64,000 nucleotides of DNA from Pseudo-nitzschia pungens. Taxonomy: Eukaryota; Bacillariophyta; Bacillariophyceae; Bacillariales; Bacillariaceae. A model generated the notes under the pieces. It worked only from the letters and a program-made list of their open reading frames with translations. It made no database searches and was not told the origin of the DNA. This document shows positions 62,651 to 64,000 of this stretch, piece after piece (positions within the stretch are counted from its first letter, which is position 1; each line of letters begins with the position of its first letter). The position numbers and the translations under genes are program-made. The DNA lies in the NCBI GenBank assembly GCA_037355855.1, contig CM074758.1, positions 8,901,001 to 8,965,000 on the forward strand, in the 5' to 3' direction.

Positions 62651-62758
62651 CCAACAAACGAAGTCTCGTCGACAGATAATCGGGAGGGAGACGGCGATGC
62701 CGCGGTCGTCGTCGTCGTCGAAAAGGTGGAACGAATTGATCCCCGCGGCAACGAGAAT

Positions 62759-62789
<31 letters not shown>

Positions 62790-63082
62790 ATCGCAACCAA
62801 AACAAGAATCATTCCGACGGGTTGGGTATACCGTACGGTACCGATCGCTCGTGTTGCCAAATCAACCAACCAACCAACCAACCAACCAAGAACCGACAAC
62901 CGCGAAAAGAAAAGGACGATGGAAAACTACAAGTGGGAGCCGCCGTCGCAGCCGCAGCCGCAGCCGAGAGCGACGAGGAACACCGTGGATTTGGCTTGTG
63001 GCGTTTGTCGTTTTCCACTCTAAAACTCGGAACGATCGAGAACCTCCGACAGACTGCAGAAAATGCATCTGCATCCCTAGAA
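62651..63082 (+). CDS. Possible coding exon of an unresolved gene
   Basis: A long open frame without an ATG of its own, ending at a good GTAAGT donor (from 63083). It encodes an Asp-Ser repeat (from a GACAGC run), an Asn/Gln/Thr-rich stretch over an ACCA repeat, an Ala run and then a better-looking segment HRGFGLWRLSFSTLKLGTIE, then NLRQTAENASASLE. The upstream exon with the start codon and the downstream acceptor are not clear. An alternative frame has ATGs at 62699 and 62919, but no domain. I do not recognise a family. Confidence 0.3.
62760..62888. repeat. GACAGC and ACCA simple repeats
   Basis: GACAGC hexanucleotide units at about 62760-62792 and ACCA tetranucleotides at about 62864-62888. 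They give the Ser-Asp and Asn-Gln-Pro-Thr stretches in the overlapping frame. Confidence 0.85.
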
Positions 63083-63805
63083 GTAAGTTACGTAATCGTT
63101 CGTTGTCATTTCGGATGTAAACTCCATGCCAATGCCAATGCTGACACAGGGGGCCTTGGTCAGAGGCGAATAAAAAACTTTTTGATTGAGAGAGTTTCGG
63201 AAGATGATTTTTTTCCTCCTTATTTATCGTACGTGTACGACACGTACGTACTTTTCCATATTATCGTAGGATAGTTGTAAAGATATTTTTGACAGTGTGA
63301 TCCGAGTATGTACGATAGGTGCGCGTAAGGTTACATACGACTCGTAGTTCCAATCTCAAACGACTCGACTCGACTCGACTCGACTCGACTATTGTATCTG
63401 CGTTCCGAGCACCCTACCGTATTTTAGTCGACTGTCAACGCAACAGAAAAAATCTTGGGTAGCGGAGTGACAGTCGAAAAACAAAAACCGCGAAATCCGA
63501 CATTCAAAAATTAGTGTCGAACATCAAACATGCCGTAAAAAACAATTCATACTACTACGTGTGCTTGAACCACAACCTTCCCCTTCACTTGCCCCTAATC
63601 TTACCACTAGTAACCTTACCTGATACCTGGTACACGGAAAACTCTCTCAATCAATCAAACTTTCCCATCTCCGACTCAAAAGCTTCCTTGAGTGTTGCGT
63701 TCGAACAAGTGCAACAAGTATTACCGGAAAAGCAACGCACCGGCAACAACTTTCCAACAAATCCGTTGTTGGGGTACGGTACGATTACCAAAGTGTTGTA
63801 CAGCG
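63083..63805. other. Intron or intergenic sequence
   Basis: About 720 bp after the GTAAGT donor. A CGACT pentanucleotide run of six units is at 63361-63390. GTAC-rich sequence lies near 63229-63252. It could be intron plus intergenic; no exon could be fixed here. Confidence 0.35.
63361..63390. repeat. CGACT pentanucleotide repeat
   Basis: Six tandem copies of CGACT, perfect. Confidence 0.9.
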
Positions 63806-64000
63806 ATGACGCCTCGAACACTATCCACGAGCCTCGTGGGCGCCTTGTCACTCCTGCAGAGCGAGGCTCTTTGGCAAATCCAGGACAAATCTCGGTGCGA
63901 TCTGTTTGGGATCGAACTGTGCAGGAACGAAAACCGCACCTGTTATATGTACGAGGACGGGAAGCAAACGTGCGGGCCGTGCGAACTGGGATACATAGAA
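63806..64000 (+). CDS. Cys-rich secreted protein, 5' part (cut by window edge)
   Basis: From the ATG at 63806 the frame is open to the last base, giving 65 residues. The N-terminus MTPRTLSTSLVGALSLLQSE has a basic residue and a hydrophobic stretch and could be a signal peptide. The Cys-dense segment CDLFGIELCRNENRTCYM, then CGPCELGYIE, resembles the growth-factor-receptor or EGF-like Cys-rich modules at the start of many secreted diatom proteins. Another frame over the same bases is also open, but its sequence is Arg/Ala-rich and less protein-like. The rest of the gene is outside the window. Confidence 0.55.
   Translation, partial: MTPRTLSTSLVGALSLLQSEALWQIQDKSRCDLFGIELCRNENRTCYMYEDGKQTCGPCELGYIE

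Overview
The window reads as nuclear DNA of a diatom, probably a pennate one. Four proteins start with a signal peptide that ends in the Ala-(Phe/Trp) type junction used for import into complex plastids (SASA-F, ADA-F, VDA-F, STA-W), and a fifth has a similar leader ending in Leu. Genes are intron-poor, with introns of 116-369 bp and GT-AG ends. A lipoxygenase, an HA-repeat protein, an LRR protein and Ty3/gypsy elements are all typical of diatom genomes. The species cannot be named from the sequence alone.

Layout. 0.9-9 kb: HisA-type histidine enzyme (+), convergent with O-phosphoseryl-tRNA(Sec) kinase (-); tRNA-Phe(GAA) (-); an acidic one-helix membrane protein (-); a plastid protein joining a PDZ domain to a 2Fe-2S domain (-). 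9.4-12.2 kb: an Hsp110 gene with one clear intron and two breaks of frame near its 3' end. 15-19 kb: a PH-domain protein and an HA-repeat protein. 20.9-23.3 kb: a three-exon lipoxygenase with all iron ligands. 25.1-26.3 kb: plastid ribosome hibernation factor. 29.0-33.2 kb: a MED21-like Mediator subunit, a DUF4954 hexapeptide-repeat protein with one frame break in a C6 run, and tRNA-Leu(CAA). 34.1-42 kb, all on minus: a plastid protein with a rubredoxin-like tail, the BRE1 histone H2B ubiquitin ligase, and a plastid VTT/TVP38 membrane protein.

42.77-54.42 kb is a retrotransposon nest. A minus-strand Ty3/gypsy element (189-bp LTRs, target duplication GTAGT) is split inside its reverse transcriptase by a complete plus-strand element of a sister subfamily (45141-50943, 188-bp LTRs, target duplication CAATC). 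Each LTR pair looks identical by eye, so both insertions look recent. In both elements gag and pol lie in one frame, separated only by UGA followed directly by AUG, and a perfect 14-bp palindrome sits directly after the 5' LTR where a tRNA primer site is normally found.

55.5-64 kb: a large polysaccharide/sialate O-acetyltransferase-type protein with the Cas1p membrane domain first and the SGNH esterase domain second (the reverse of animal CASD1), an LRR protein, an unresolved exon, and the start of a Cys-rich secreted protein cut by the window edge.

There is no operon logic; genes are independent units. The shared theme is plastid function (five probable plastid proteins) plus translation accessories (Sec kinase, hibernation factor, two tRNAs). 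Intergenic DNA is rich in simple repeats, especially a TACTAG/ACTAGT motif.
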